DNA of 64,000 nt from Euryodendron excelsum (Eukaryota; Streptophyta; Magnoliopsida; Ericales; Pentaphylacaceae): positions 12,387,001 to 12,451,000 of the forward strand of contig CM065397.1 in assembly GCA_033060915.1 (NCBI GenBank). The letters run 5' to 3'. Shown one piece after another: positions 35,669 through 46,745 of the stretch (positions within the stretch are counted from its first letter, which is position 1; the number at the start of each line of letters is the position of its first letter). Under the pieces are notes generated by a model that had not been told where the DNA came from, did not search any database, and was given only the letters and a program-made list of their open reading frames with translations. Both the position numbers and the translations under genes were made by a program.

Positions 35669-37400
35669 TGACTCGCTCTCAAATGTGGTATTCTCACAAG
35701 TGGAGTTAGTCCCCCCCAAGAGCAGGGGGGTCACGATGAAGTATGAATCGGAAGATCCGGTATCGTTCTCTCCCAAGGGACTTAGCCAAATATAGGCTCT
35801 AACACTCAACTCACACCAACTTAACCTAGGATTGAATTACAATAAGAAGGGGAATTGGATCTAAAATAAAAAGAAAAATAAAAAAACCAAAAATGTTTTG
35901 AGCTTTTTATGATGGTTTTGAATTACTAACCTAATGCAATGGAAATTAAAGCAATTAACATTGGACAATTAAAGTAAAGCAAAGTGAAAATAGAATTAAA
36001 GCAATTAAAAGGGAATTGGGCTCAAATGATCCAATTACTCAATTTCATCCAAGGTTTCTAATGGGGTTTATAACTCAAATCAAACACAATATTTAAGTGT
36101 ATTTTATTCGAAAGATTTAACTTTAAAAACCGATAATTCTCAAGCAATTGAAAGTAGATACATGTTCAATGGGGAATCAAAGGTTAATACCATCGATTCA
36201 ACTTAGTCAATACCAAATTTGTGGTTTGTGCATTGATTAGACAAACATAGTCAATAACCTATGTTTTCTAAGGCATCTTCAATCAATTGTTGGAAATGAA
36301 TTTCTAGCAATTATGGAGTATTTTTCTAGTCAAGAATCCTAAATTAATACTATTGATTTGGGTGATAAAAATTCCTAAACTTAGTCAATAATCTAAGTTT
36401 TCTAAAATTCCACACCTAATTACTAGAAATTCAAATTCTAAGATAATATGGCAATTAATCCATGAGATACCTTCAATTGAATTCCTTGGATTATTTGGGT
36501 GATTTTCACTTTTAAACCCAATGTAAATTCTAGCTACTTGAATATATCATAAAAAACATGTAAGAATGTAAGGAAAATATGTAGAGACTTAAATCTAAAA
36601 TTTACTTGAATATTAAAGATGTTTGGTTACAAAGAAAATGCAAGAAAGTGCAAAAAAGTGAAAGAAAATACAATACAATGGAAGAAAACTACAAGTTTTA
36701 CACCTATACTACAATTACAAAGCTAAATCTAAGCTAAGAATGAAGAAAAATGAAAAAAACCAACCTTGGAGGAGCTCTCCCGCCGCCTCCTTGCTCAAAC
36801 TAACCCTCCCTACACAAAAAAAAACCTACAAAAAATTCCTAAAAACCCAGCTTCGTACGCAAAAAATGCACTTTGGATGTACAGTAACCGTCCGGACGCA
36901 CCGTCTAAACACACCGTTTGATGGTCGTCTGATGTGCATCCAAATGCACCGTTCAGACGGTTCAACAGTACCCGTTCGATGAGCAGTGACCGTTCGGACG
37001 CACTGTTCGGACGAGCACTTTTCAATGATTTGGCCTAGCAACTTTCCAGCTCGATTTTGACCAACTTAGAGGTCTATTTAGCCGATACACATTAGATGAT
37101 AAGTTGTAGTTCTTGAAATCTTCTTTCCAATGCCATAAAAATTAGCTTAATCGAATATCGGAATGAAAAGTTATGGCCAAAATACCGAGATAGGTTGAAC
37201 TTCTGATCACCGTTTTGTTCGTTTTGTACCCGCTTTGATCATTCTTTGCGTCTATTTGCCTTTATTAACTCCTAAAATCTACAAAACGCACAAAAAACAA
37301 AATTAAACAAATATCTAACTAAAATAAGAAAATTAACATTAATCTACGTCTAACAAGGTGTGAATTAAAAGCATATGATTACACTTTTAGGGTATAATCA
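35669..37400 (-). mobile_element. Solo LTR with GCAGC duplication, inserted between RNase H and integrase
   Basis: 1732 bp, TGACTCGCTC at the left and GGTATAATCA at the right. GCAGC at 35664-35668 is repeated at 37401-37405. On the minus strand it starts TGATTATACCCTAAAAGTG. It contains no gene and no partner LTR, so the element was lost by LTR recombination. A GTCCGAACGGT-type motif repeats several times at 36885-37020. Removing the LTR and one GCAGC restores a continuous frame between the RNase H and integrase parts, so the target was an open pol frame there. Lineage not assigned. Confidence 0.88.
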
Positions 37401-37405
37401 GCAGC

Positions 37406-38286
37406 AAAGCAGTGACATGGTGTGCCCCCTCTTGTACCCCATTCTGTATGAGGTACCTACTTGAATGGTACTGTATCCATCGTGCTTCATTCTTGTCATC
37501 TGGTAGGGCTCTACTTTTCAAGAAACTTCTGATCTGGCTCATCCATAAAGTTTCGGGTTTGGTCTGGTTGACTTCCGGACTCTGGATGCTCGGTGAATCG
37601 AGAATTTCCATTGGGACGTTCGGGCCTGACTCGTTAGATGAGGCGATCCTGGCTAGCCAGCCTGCATCTTCATTCTGGAGCCTTGGGACACGTTCCAACA
37701 GAATCTTTGTGAACCTCTTAGCTAAGCTCTTAGCCATTTGGCAGGATTGTTTCATGTTATGCTCTCTAGCCTCACACTCTTCCTGGACTTGCTCCACCAC
37801 TAATTGAGAGTCGCTTCTCACAACTATCTGCTCGGCCCCCATTCACCAAGCCATTCTGAGTCCGACAATGAGGGTTTTGTATTTGGAAACGTTGTTGGTG
37901 GCGGGTAACGTAAAGTGGAGAGCATATTCGATCCTGTGACCACGCCAGCACCAGGGGAATCGTTAGTGGAGGAGCCATCAACGTTCAAGACCCAATGGCT
38001 GTCGATGGGGTCGTCATTAGGGGTGGCAGTGGGAGGGTTGGTGAATTCTACGATGAAATTCGCAGCAACCTACCCCTTGATTGCCAACCGGGGTCGGTAG
38101 TGGATGTTGAACTGACTGAGTATAATTAACCATTTTACCAGGCAGCCCGACATCTTTAGCTTGTGTATACTGCTCTTCAAAGGTTGGTCGGTGAGTACTA
38201 CGATCGTGTGGGCTTGGAAGTAGGGTCTCAAGCGCCGAGCCGCCATCACCAGTGCGATGGCCATGAGCTCCATCCACGGGTATCAC
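37406..38286 (-). pseudogene. Retroelement RNase H, decayed
   Basis: Degrades RNA in the RNA/DNA hybrid. Tether region readable at 38070-38273 (RRLRPYFQAHTIVVLTDQP, FNIHYRPR). The catalytic domain starts HWVLNVDGSSTN near 37990 with the first Asp kept, then shifts frame; VVRSDSQLVVEQV near 37815 keeps another Asp. Ends in a linker (about 37420) that joined integrase before the solo LTR inserted. Confidence 0.8.
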
Positions 38287-38299
38287 TCTTCTGCCCCGT

Positions 38300-39400
38300 G
38301 TGGTGCCCGACTGGTGTAGTATACTGGCCTCTGGATTCCTCCTTCTTCCTTCACAAGAGCTGAGCTCACTGTTGTCGCCGAAACGGCCAAGTACAAAAAT
38401 AGTTCCTCCCCCGAGACAGTTCAGCTGAGTAGCGGGACTAAGCTCAGGTATTGTTTGAGTTGGTGAAAAACTGCTTCACATTCTTGGGTCCATTCAAACG
38501 CCTGGCGCAGGATTTTGAAGAAAGGTAGGTACTTATCAGTGGACCTGGAGATAAACCTGTTCAGAATCGCCACACGCCCTACCAGCTGCTAAACATCCTT
38601 TATCATCCAGGGCACTTGCATGTCAATGATGGTATGGATCTTTTCTGGGTTCACCTCGATCCCACGGTGTGAGACCATGAAACCTAGGAACTTCTCTAAG
38701 ACTACACCGAAGGCACAATTTGCAGGGTTAAGTTTCATCCGGTACTTGTGCAGTGTTCAGAACGTCTCTTCAAGGTCTTACAGGTGGCTGGTCGTTGGTT
38801 GCCTTCTTGCTCTTCACCAACATGTTATCCATATATATTTCCACATTGCGCCCAATCTGTGATTTGAGCATGAGGTTGACCAGCCGTTGGTATGTTGCCC
38901 CTGTATTCTTCAATCTGAACGGCATCACGTTGTAGCAATAGAGCCCCCAGTCGGTGATGAATGTTGTATGTTATCAGTCGCGCTAGGCCATCCGAATCTA
39001 GTTGTATCCTGAAAAAGCATCTATGATGGTTAGCATTTCATACCCTGCCATGGAGTCGATAAGGAGGTCAATCGTTGGCAGGGGAAAGCCGTACTTCGGG
39101 CAAGCTTTGTTCAGGTCGGTGAAGCTAACGCACATTCACCACTTCTCGTTAGACTTCTTCACCATGACGACGTTGGAGAGCTAGGTGGGGTATTGCACTT
39201 CTCTTATGAACTTCGCTTGAACCAATTTCTCGGCTTCTTCAGCCACTTCTCGGCGCAATGTTCTTCTCTTTGTTTGACCGGTCTGGCCTCAGGATTAATG
39301 TTTAGGTAATGAGTTGCTACTCGTGTATCAATACTGGGCATGTTCTCGTGAGACCAGGCGAACACGTCAATATTTTTCCTCAGGAACCTCTGCAACTCCT
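38300..39400 (-). pseudogene. Retroelement reverse transcriptase, decayed
   Basis: Starts with FLRKNIDVFAWSHENMP (about 39395). After a frameshift it reads EKLVQAKFIREVQYPT, LSNVVMVKKSN, FTDLNKACPK and IIDAFSGYN, with the first catalytic Asp kept. The catalytic YMDD box is YMDN: the AAC codon is at 38824-38826. Stops replace a Trp at the YPT-LSN step and an Arg after the KW dipeptide. The thumb region is readable as SHRGIEVNPEKIHTIIDM. Not functional. Confidence 0.85.
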
Positions 39401-39537
39401 ACTTCAACTCCTCTAGTGCGGTAGCCCCGATCTTTACTATTCTATTTTGCCCTTGAGCACCAATAGGAACATCCTTGAGCTCCTCTACCGGCTCATCATT
39501 TCTCACTTCTTCTTCATCCCTTGGTTAACTATTCGAT

Positions 39538-41673
39538 AACCAGGGGTTCTTTGCTGGTTTCCCCTTTCAGGGAAGCCATGTAACATTCCCGAGCCTCTTT
39601 CTGGTCTCCCCTTACGCATTCGACCCTGGTCTCGGTTGGGAATTTAGTCCTGAGGTGATAGGTGGACGTGACAACTTTGAACTTATTCAGAGCCGTTCAT
39701 CCAATAATGGCGTTGTAGGCAGACGGACAATCTACCACCAAGAAATGTATCATTTTTGTCACCCAATGTGGTTCCTTCCCCAGGGTCACCGGTAAGACGA
39801 TAGACTCAAGGGGAACTACACGATCCCCAGTAAAGCCAACAAGGAGAGAGTTGAATGGCTGCAATTTCTCCTTGTCCATCTGCATCTTCTCGAATGCCCC
39901 CCAAAACAAAATGTCCATTGAACTTCCGCTGTTGATCAGGACTATTCAGGTTTTGAAGTTGGAGATTATTGAGGAGATGACCAAAGGGTCATCGTGGGGT
40001 TGATGTAGCTCAGCATCTTCCTCCTCCGTGAAAGTGATCATAGGACCTTCCATTTTCGTCTTCTTGCTTGGCATGTCGACCAGCATTACTTTTGCCTCGG
40101 TTTGGATATCCCGAACGTGCTTCTTGCGCACTGAAAAGGACTTTCCTCCTCCCGCAAACCCACTGGCTATGACCCTTATCTCACCGATGGGTTGGGTGTT
40201 AGTTTCGGCTCGCGCCGGGCTACATCGATCCCTATGCGTTCGGTCTCGGCTTGTGACATATCGGCTAAGTTTGCCTTGCTTGATCAGATCCTTGATCTGT
40301 TGCTTCAAGTTGATACAGTGTTCCGTGTCGTGGCCATGATCTCGATGGAACCTGCAGTACCTCTTTTTGTTCCGCTTGCTCGAGGGTGTCTTTAGACGCT
40401 CAGGCCATTTCAGGTCCAAATCGTCCCTTATCTCCATCAGAACATCCTTCAACTTCGTCGTGAGGGAGGTGAACGCTCGGTCTAGCCAGCGATAGTGCTC
40501 GCGCCTCTCTTCTCCCCAGCTGTGTGTCCGGTTGCCGGTCCTGCTTGTTTCATTTTCCATTTCCTCGTTCGAGGTACCACCCAACCTCTTCTTATCTACA
40601 TGCGAGCTGCTCCCTCCATCATTTTCTCGCCTAGCGCTCACAGCGTATTTTGCATTCATGTACTTCTGAGCTCGAAGCATCAGCTCGGCCATGTCCTAGA
40701 GTGACCTCTTCGACAAGGAGAAGGGGAGCTTTCCAATTCTTATACCACTCATAAACGTCGTGACGACCACCTTGTCATCCACGTCGTCCACTGCTAGAGT
40801 CTCCTAATTGAACCTCCCCACGTACTCCCGCAATGTCTCCTCTTTCTTTTGCCTCACAGTCAACAGGTACATTGCTAGCCTTTTTTGCCTCTGCACCCCG
40901 ATGTAGTGGCTCACAAAGAGCTTGCTAAGTTCTGTAAAAGTAGAGACCATTGCTAGCTTGATCTTGTTGAACCAAGTTCGTGTCGAACCCTTCAACGTGA
41001 TGGGGAAAGCTCTGCACATGATCTCGTCTAGCACTGCTTGCAGCTGAATGACTGCCCTAAATGTCACCAAGTGGTCCACCAGATCTTTAGAGCTATCGAA
41101 CGCATCCACAATCGGCATTTTGAACTTCAAGGGAAGTGGGTAGTCCATCACCTTTTGGGTGAATGGCAAAGCTATTCTACCAATGAGTGCGTCCACCGTG
41201 TTTGGAGCCTTGGCCTCCACAGCGGCCAAAACCCCCACCATCTGGGCCTATATGGCCCTCAATTGTTTGTCTTAAGCATGGGTGCTTTCCCGTTTGTTGC
41301 CTACCATCTCCGTTCTCAATAAGACTACACGACTAGTTTGTGCTTCCTCGCTGTGGGGCTCACGGCGCAGGAGTGGGTCCTCAACCCATCCTCTATTTCC
41401 GTTCCCATTTTCGTTGTCGTTAGGGGGAATGGAAGGCTCTTTGTCAACCTCCTGATCCTCCCGTTCTACCTCAGGCGGGGCAGCTGGCAGTCGGATCCCT
41501 CCAGGCGGAGCTGGGGCTCGTTGGAGCAACTCTGGGTTTTGGCGGGCCAACTATTGCATGCTGGCCATCAAGTCAGCCACAGTCTTCTCGAGGGCGGCTA
41601 TCTTTTTCGCGCTTGAATCTACTATTAAGCTTCCTTCGGGGTGGGTGCTGATCCTGGACTTAGTTAAGACCAT
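39538..41673 (-). pseudogene. Retroelement gag and protease, one frame with stops
   Basis: ATG at 41673-41671, 18 bp after the primer-binding site. One frame can be followed: coiled N-terminal part (AALEKTVADLMASM), Pro-rich segment, retrotransposon gag core (LPLKFKMPIVDAFD, FPITLKGSTRTWFNK, KKEETLREYVGRFN), then AELMLRAQKYMNAKYAV, a zinc knuckle CRFHRDHGHDTEHC near 40310, and the protease. The protease active site reads [12 protein letters not shown] (Asn codon 39931-39933) instead of the usual D-S/T-G, followed by the [15 protein letters not shown] flap-side motif. In-frame stops at about 41560, 41274, 41253, 40804, 40695, 39943 and 39696 are mostly TAG/TGA at positions where Gln, Trp or Arg is expected. 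Confidence 0.85.
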
Positions 41674-41690
41674 GAAAAATCATAAGAATA

Positions 41691-41713
41691 GTCGTTTCTC
41701 ACAGACGGCGCCA
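41691..41713 (-). other. Primer-binding site of the outer element
   Basis: Minus strand TGGCGCCGTCTGTGAGA, two bases after the end of the 5' LTR. TGGCGCC is the usual start for complementarity to a tRNA 3' end (GGCGCCA). Which tRNA was not determined. Confidence 0.75.
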
Positions 41714-41715
41714 GA

Positions 41716-42379
41716 TGATAATGCAGCAATTTCATGGGTCTTACCCCCAGGTCTGGGATCAATTCTCCCATAGACGGTAGATCTCTAGTTCTAATGCACA
41801 CCGGTTTGGTGCCTGCCAAAATCCTTCCGATGCCAAAGTTAGATTCTAGGAGAGCATATATGAGAGTTCTTGCTGAGGGTTTTTGATATATGCGTACCTT
41901 GTTTTTTAACGGATAGGAACCTTCTTAATGTGGTGTGCATGGGGGCGTTCTATGGGCAGGTAGTCCCTTCCACGTGTTAGTGCTTCACTGGAAGACCAAG
42001 TTCCAGCAGGGCAATTGGGGGTGGTTGTCCTTCCTTACACGTGGTGTCTCTTCAAGAGCGTGTCAGAACGGTGGCAGTGGCATGGCAGAGGTTGCCCTCT
42101 CTATACACTTTGACAATGCTTTGGGGGCACACAACCATGTTCACTGTCAGTTGTAGACCCCACTAATGTGAGAGGCAAAAGGGACAGTACGAGAATCACG
42201 CTCGGGCGCTCGGCATTGGGTTCCTGGTCTGGTCGAGTTCGAAGTAAGAGCAGGAACACCTAGCTAAGTCCGGATGGTCAACATTGTGATCCGGTCAAAC
42301 ATTTAGTGATCGGCATGATTTGCCATGATCAGAATGGGGTGCCTGGTTAGTCTGAAAGAACTGAGAAACATCATCACCA
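41716..42379 (-). mobile_element. 5' LTR of the outer Ty3/gypsy element
   Basis: 664 bp. On the minus strand it begins TGGTGATGATGTTTCTC and ends GCTGCATTATCA. Direct-repeat partner of 25091-25479 for its gag-side 390 bp. Flanked outside by ATAGA. Confidence 0.88.
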
Positions 42380-42384
42380 ATAGA
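42380..42384. repeat. Target-site duplication ATAGA, right
   Basis: Identical to the five bases before 25091. Confidence 0.85.
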
Positions 42385-43559
42385 TATTACCTATTTACTA
42401 AAATTTCTATCTTGATGGGGATAAATATTAAGTGATAATATAGTATCAACTATTATTATTAGGATTTTAACAATGCAGTGTGAAATCTACTACTATATGA
42501 AGAGTAAAAAGTTAATACCTAAAAATATGGGTTACTACTTATCTATTGCAACTTTTGCTTAATGAGATTTTATTTTTCAGCTTAAAATAGTTAATACCCA
42601 AAGTTTAATGTAGCTTTAAAAAAATCACTTTTTTTAAACAGCGGCCAACATAATTTAAAAAGCAATAAATTTTAGCCACAAACTGATAAAAAAGTCTCAA
42701 CGGAACGGAAAAAATTTAATGGTCAGGTAATAATGAAAACTCAACAGTAATCCCTATTAAATTATTACACGTAGTAAGTGAATATATCAATAATCTTGAG
42801 TCAGTAAAATAGTAAAAAATATTTTTAAAAATAATATAACTTAACAAAATCTGATAAATTTTTTTAAAAAATATTTTTATTACTCTTTAAATTTAAATTA
42901 CTAATACATTCACCGCTCGCATGCCACTAATTAATAAAAATTACTATTAAATACTTAACACTTAGCCATTAGAATTTTTTTCCAACGCAACACCTACACC
43001 CATCACAAACCAGTCCGAGGACTTGGGAATAGAAGAGGACAAAAATAAGTCCCCACCGTACCTTACAATACATCTCCTCCCACCAGCCCTGCATGTGAAG
43101 TGAATCCGTACGGACTCCACCTGGCATCCCATCACGTGATGGCAACCATCTCGGGTACACGTGTTATTGGTGGAACTCCAGGCTGCAAGTGGCACCCTAT
43201 GTTCATCGGGGCCCACACAGTGAACTGACACCCCCATGAGTGCTACGTGTACGCGTGGCGAATGGATATGGATTCCTATCTCTTTGTCTCGAGATCGTCA
43301 TGATTTTTGTTTTGTTTTTTATTCTGACTTTGCTTTTACTTTCATTTTCCATATCCTCATCTCAAGGTTATCCACAAAGGAGGACCCAATTGCGTGTGAC
43401 TACTCATACTAAAATTTGTATCCTCATACACCAGTTTGACACGTGGCGATTCTTGTTTGGATAGTGCTTCTTCGGTCGGTCCCACGGTTGAAGTGAATGA
43501 GAAGCACGGTTAATGGTAATGATAATTGTAATGGTGATGGTGATAGTGGGCCTTTTAGA

Positions 43560-43864
43560 GCCTGTTTGAAATTTTAAAAATAAATAAATAAACAAAAAAT
43601 AAATATTTTTTCTTACGGGTGATTATATTTTTTCCTTCCTTTTTTTTTTATTTAGTTTCTCTTTGTCTTCTCATTCTTTTTTAACAGCCTATTTGAAACT
43701 TAGGCGAGGAAAAAAGAGCAACAAGAAAAAATGAAGAAAAAAAATAAAAAAAATTTTAAATCAATTTGTTTTTTTCTCTCTTCTTTTGCTCTATTTTTTA
43801 TAAAACTAAATAAAAAAAATAACAATTAATATTTCCCCCCACCCCCCCCAAGTTCCAAACAGGC
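43560..43864. mobile_element. Foldback element, GCCTGTTTG ends
   Basis: Left end GCCTGTTTGAAATTT, right end AGTTCCAAACAGGC, an inverted pair. A third copy of the motif (GCCTATTTGAAACTTAGGC) sits inside at about 43688. T/A-rich interior. No target duplication identified. Confidence 0.55.
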
Positions 43865-44740
43865 TTGTTAAAGGGGTTATTAGGATTTGGAACATGCTTG
43901 CTTGTCTCGGTGGTAAGGCTACCGAAGAGCAAAAGCAATCTGGACTCTCATGTCGACAACAAGGGGTCGGATCCGAAATGGATTTCGGACCTCACATTCG
44001 TTCTGGATGGATCCTCGTAGGGTCATTTGCTTTGCCGACTTGTTTGACCAGAATTGCTAAAATTATTTTAGTAAAATAGCATCGACTGGTTAGGATAAAT
44101 TTTTAAGTTGGTTTATTTAAATAATTTATTTTTTTGCCATTAATTTAGATTTTTTGTGAAAGAATCAATAGTATAATCTAAATGTCAATAAAAAAATTAA
44201 AATTTTAGTTGAGAAAACTAGTAAAAGTGAAAGGAAAAAAAGTTAGTTATATAAACTGATCCAAGCGAGTACTTAGTTTGTATTTACAGTCTTACCAAAG
44301 TTCAAATACAATATTTTGATCGTAAATTTAACAATTTTTAATAAAAGAAGTTATGTTTATAATCATTTCAAAGATGAACATGGTAAATTTTTTTTTTTTA
44401 GGATTATTCTAATGTCTTTTATGATCATCTAAAACACCTAAATTATTTATGAATACTGGGTGCACGAATATTATGCAATTTTCTCAAGATTTTTATTATT
44501 TAAATAATTAACAAAAAAGAGAGATCATGCTTTCAATTCCTAATGTATATTACCCTTCTTGTTTGAGACAACATTTCCCTTATTAACTTCCAAATGAGCA
44601 ATTATTTCTAAACCAAATAAATCTCAAACTCCATAAATCATTTTTTTTAATGCTGCCAAAACGTCAAGGAAATACCTACCCCTAGATTTAGGAGGTGAGA
44701 TTTATCCCTTAGCTTATTGGCTTAGCTCAACATAATTTTA

Positions 44741-44942
44741 GGGCCGTTTGATATCTTTTTTTATCAAATTTTTTTAAAATTTATAAATAAAACAGTCAAT
44801 TTTGTTTAGTATTTTTGCTTTTTTAACTTTACTTTACCTAAAGATAAATAAAAACAAAAAAAGTCAACAAGTCAAAAAAATTTAACTTTTATTTTTATAA
44901 GCTCAAAAAAAGTTAGGCGAAAAGTCGGTATCAAACAGGCGC
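44741..44942. mobile_element. MITE with TTA duplication (PIF/Harbinger-like)
   Basis: 202 bp. Left end GGGCCGTTTGATATC, right end GGTATCAAACAGGCGC, inverted with few mismatches. TTA flanks both sides (44738-44740 and 44943-44945), the target of Tourist-type elements. Non-coding, T/A-rich. Confidence 0.65.
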
Positions 44943-46623
44943 TTAATGTGGTATACAGATTTAAGACTATTTATATTTTTTATGGTTTGGTATTTGACTT
45001 ATGTTTCAATCCATTTCGAGTTACAGTAATATGAAACTTCATCATGATAAAGTTTTTTTTTTTCTGCAAATATAAATGACTTTTTACAGATAAAAAATCC
45101 ACTAACATCTAATTTTTTAAACCGAGACTCTTACAACCCTGAGGTTTAAACATGACTCGTTCATACATCAAACACAATATAGTTGCAAGAGGGATAAACT
45201 AGCTAATAGATTATTACAAACCTAGGATACTATATTTGATGGGTTGTACTTTTAAGTAATGAATGATTCAATCTTAATTTGTGTGATGCCTAACCTAAGT
45301 CTCTTAACACATATGGAGCAAAACACACATGATTTCGTATATGTTATGGTAGTTCCTATTCCATTATCTGGGGTTTAACAATTGTCGCTTAAGTGGCGAC
45401 ATAAAGGAAGGTTTAGTAAATAAAATTAGATTAGTGACATGACCAAAGAATGCATATATATATATATATATATTTATGTGTGCGTTTTATCTGCATGTTC
45501 TGGACGCCCGATTGTTGAAATAACTAATGTGGCCTATGGAATAGGGCGTAGCCCATTAGTAGCACTCTTAATTATTTTTCATAGTACCAATTGTCTAATA
45601 CATAATGTAGGTAAGATTTTAAACAAGTCTAATTAAACTCTTAAATCAATTCGACCAGCATTAACAATCTACAGAAAAAGAATATAATGAGAATGACTCG
45701 ATCTCCTTTAGGTCGAAGGCATTTCGATGATTAAGTTAACAAACTTAATCACAATGAATTAAATAATGTATTGAGAGCTAAAACTCAAGTTAACATACCT
45801 TACATCTTTAATATATGAAGATATCTATAAATTTCGAAATGTCATGCTCTCTTTGAGAATTAGAATCACTTTTCTCCTAGGGGTCTTCCTTGTTTGAATA
45901 GATTTAATGTACTAGATTTATTCTTTATTTACTCTAATTCATTTAGGAGTAAGATTTGTATTATGAACCTATTACTCCTTGTAAGTTTTTGAATTAGAAT
46001 TTTTGGGCCGATCCTTTTAGGTCCGATCCTTAGATCAGCATGAACTAAGTCTATCATGTCGGCAACTGTGGGCTAACTTCGTTGGGCTAGTTTTTTTTTG
46101 GTATTGAGCTTGGTTCTTATTGAACCCACACAAAATATTTTGAGTTTAGCAAGTTAGACACTTTACAAAATTTAGATTTTTTTTTTTTTTAGTCGGCGAC
46201 AATAACTTCCAATCTCAATGAAACATTTCACGTTGCCAAGCTCACAAGATTTATATTAACATACATATAAAAAGAAAACACTAGTTTGTTATTCTCAAAA
46301 TTAAATTGTGTCAATATTTCTTTCTTTCAAAAAGGTCCTCAAGAAAATTATTAAGTCATAACTAGCTCAATGACTTTTCTTCCATCAAGTGAAGGACGAT
46401 AATAACATGTTAGTTATAAACTCTTTTCAGACACCCACATTGACAAACCCTCTCTCACACAAAATTCGCAAGTTGCTCTCTTTCTATTTCTCTCATCTAC
46501 AGAGTTTCATTCACATGCATTCTCGTGCCCCACGCGCAACGCACATGGCAACCCTCCAGTAATATCTTAACCACTTAATATGTGCCAAATATATGCTCCT
46601 ACTTACTAGGAGACCCTAAATGA

Positions 46624-46745
46624 CCAGTTCAGAATGCGAGTGTAAGTGCGTGCAGAAGCGCGAGAGTATCATTTGTAAAAATATATTGAGTTCAAAATAT
46701 AAGTGCAAGTGCAGTAGTGTGAGAGTATCATTTGTAAAAATATAT
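46624..46745. repeat. 59-bp direct duplication
   Basis: GAGAGTATCATTTGTAAAAA at 46662 and again at 46721, with matching flanks (GTAAGTGCGTGCAG / GCAAGTGCAGTAG). Confidence 0.75.

Larger units (their letters stand above)
25091..42379 (-). mobile_element. Composite nested Ty3/gypsy LTR retrotransposon
   Basis: Bounded on both sides by ATAGA (25086-25090 and 42380-42384). The right LTR (41716-42379) is the 5' LTR of a minus-strand element; a primer-binding site and gag follow it, then protease, RT, RNase H and integrase in Ty3/gypsy order down to 34617. The left LTR (25091-25479) matches the inner part of the right one but stops abruptly where a different, 4.3-kb LTR starts. The zinc-knuckle form CRFHRDHGHDTEHC and the gag/pol sequence style resemble the Tat lineage. 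Many stops, frameshifts and changed catalytic residues make it non-autonomous today. Two further solo LTRs are inserted at 30186 and 35669. Confidence 0.85.

Noticed and set aside
42962..43237. Minus-strand frame of 91 codons
   Set aside because: Overlapping frames of similar quality, no domain, no promoter or splice signals.
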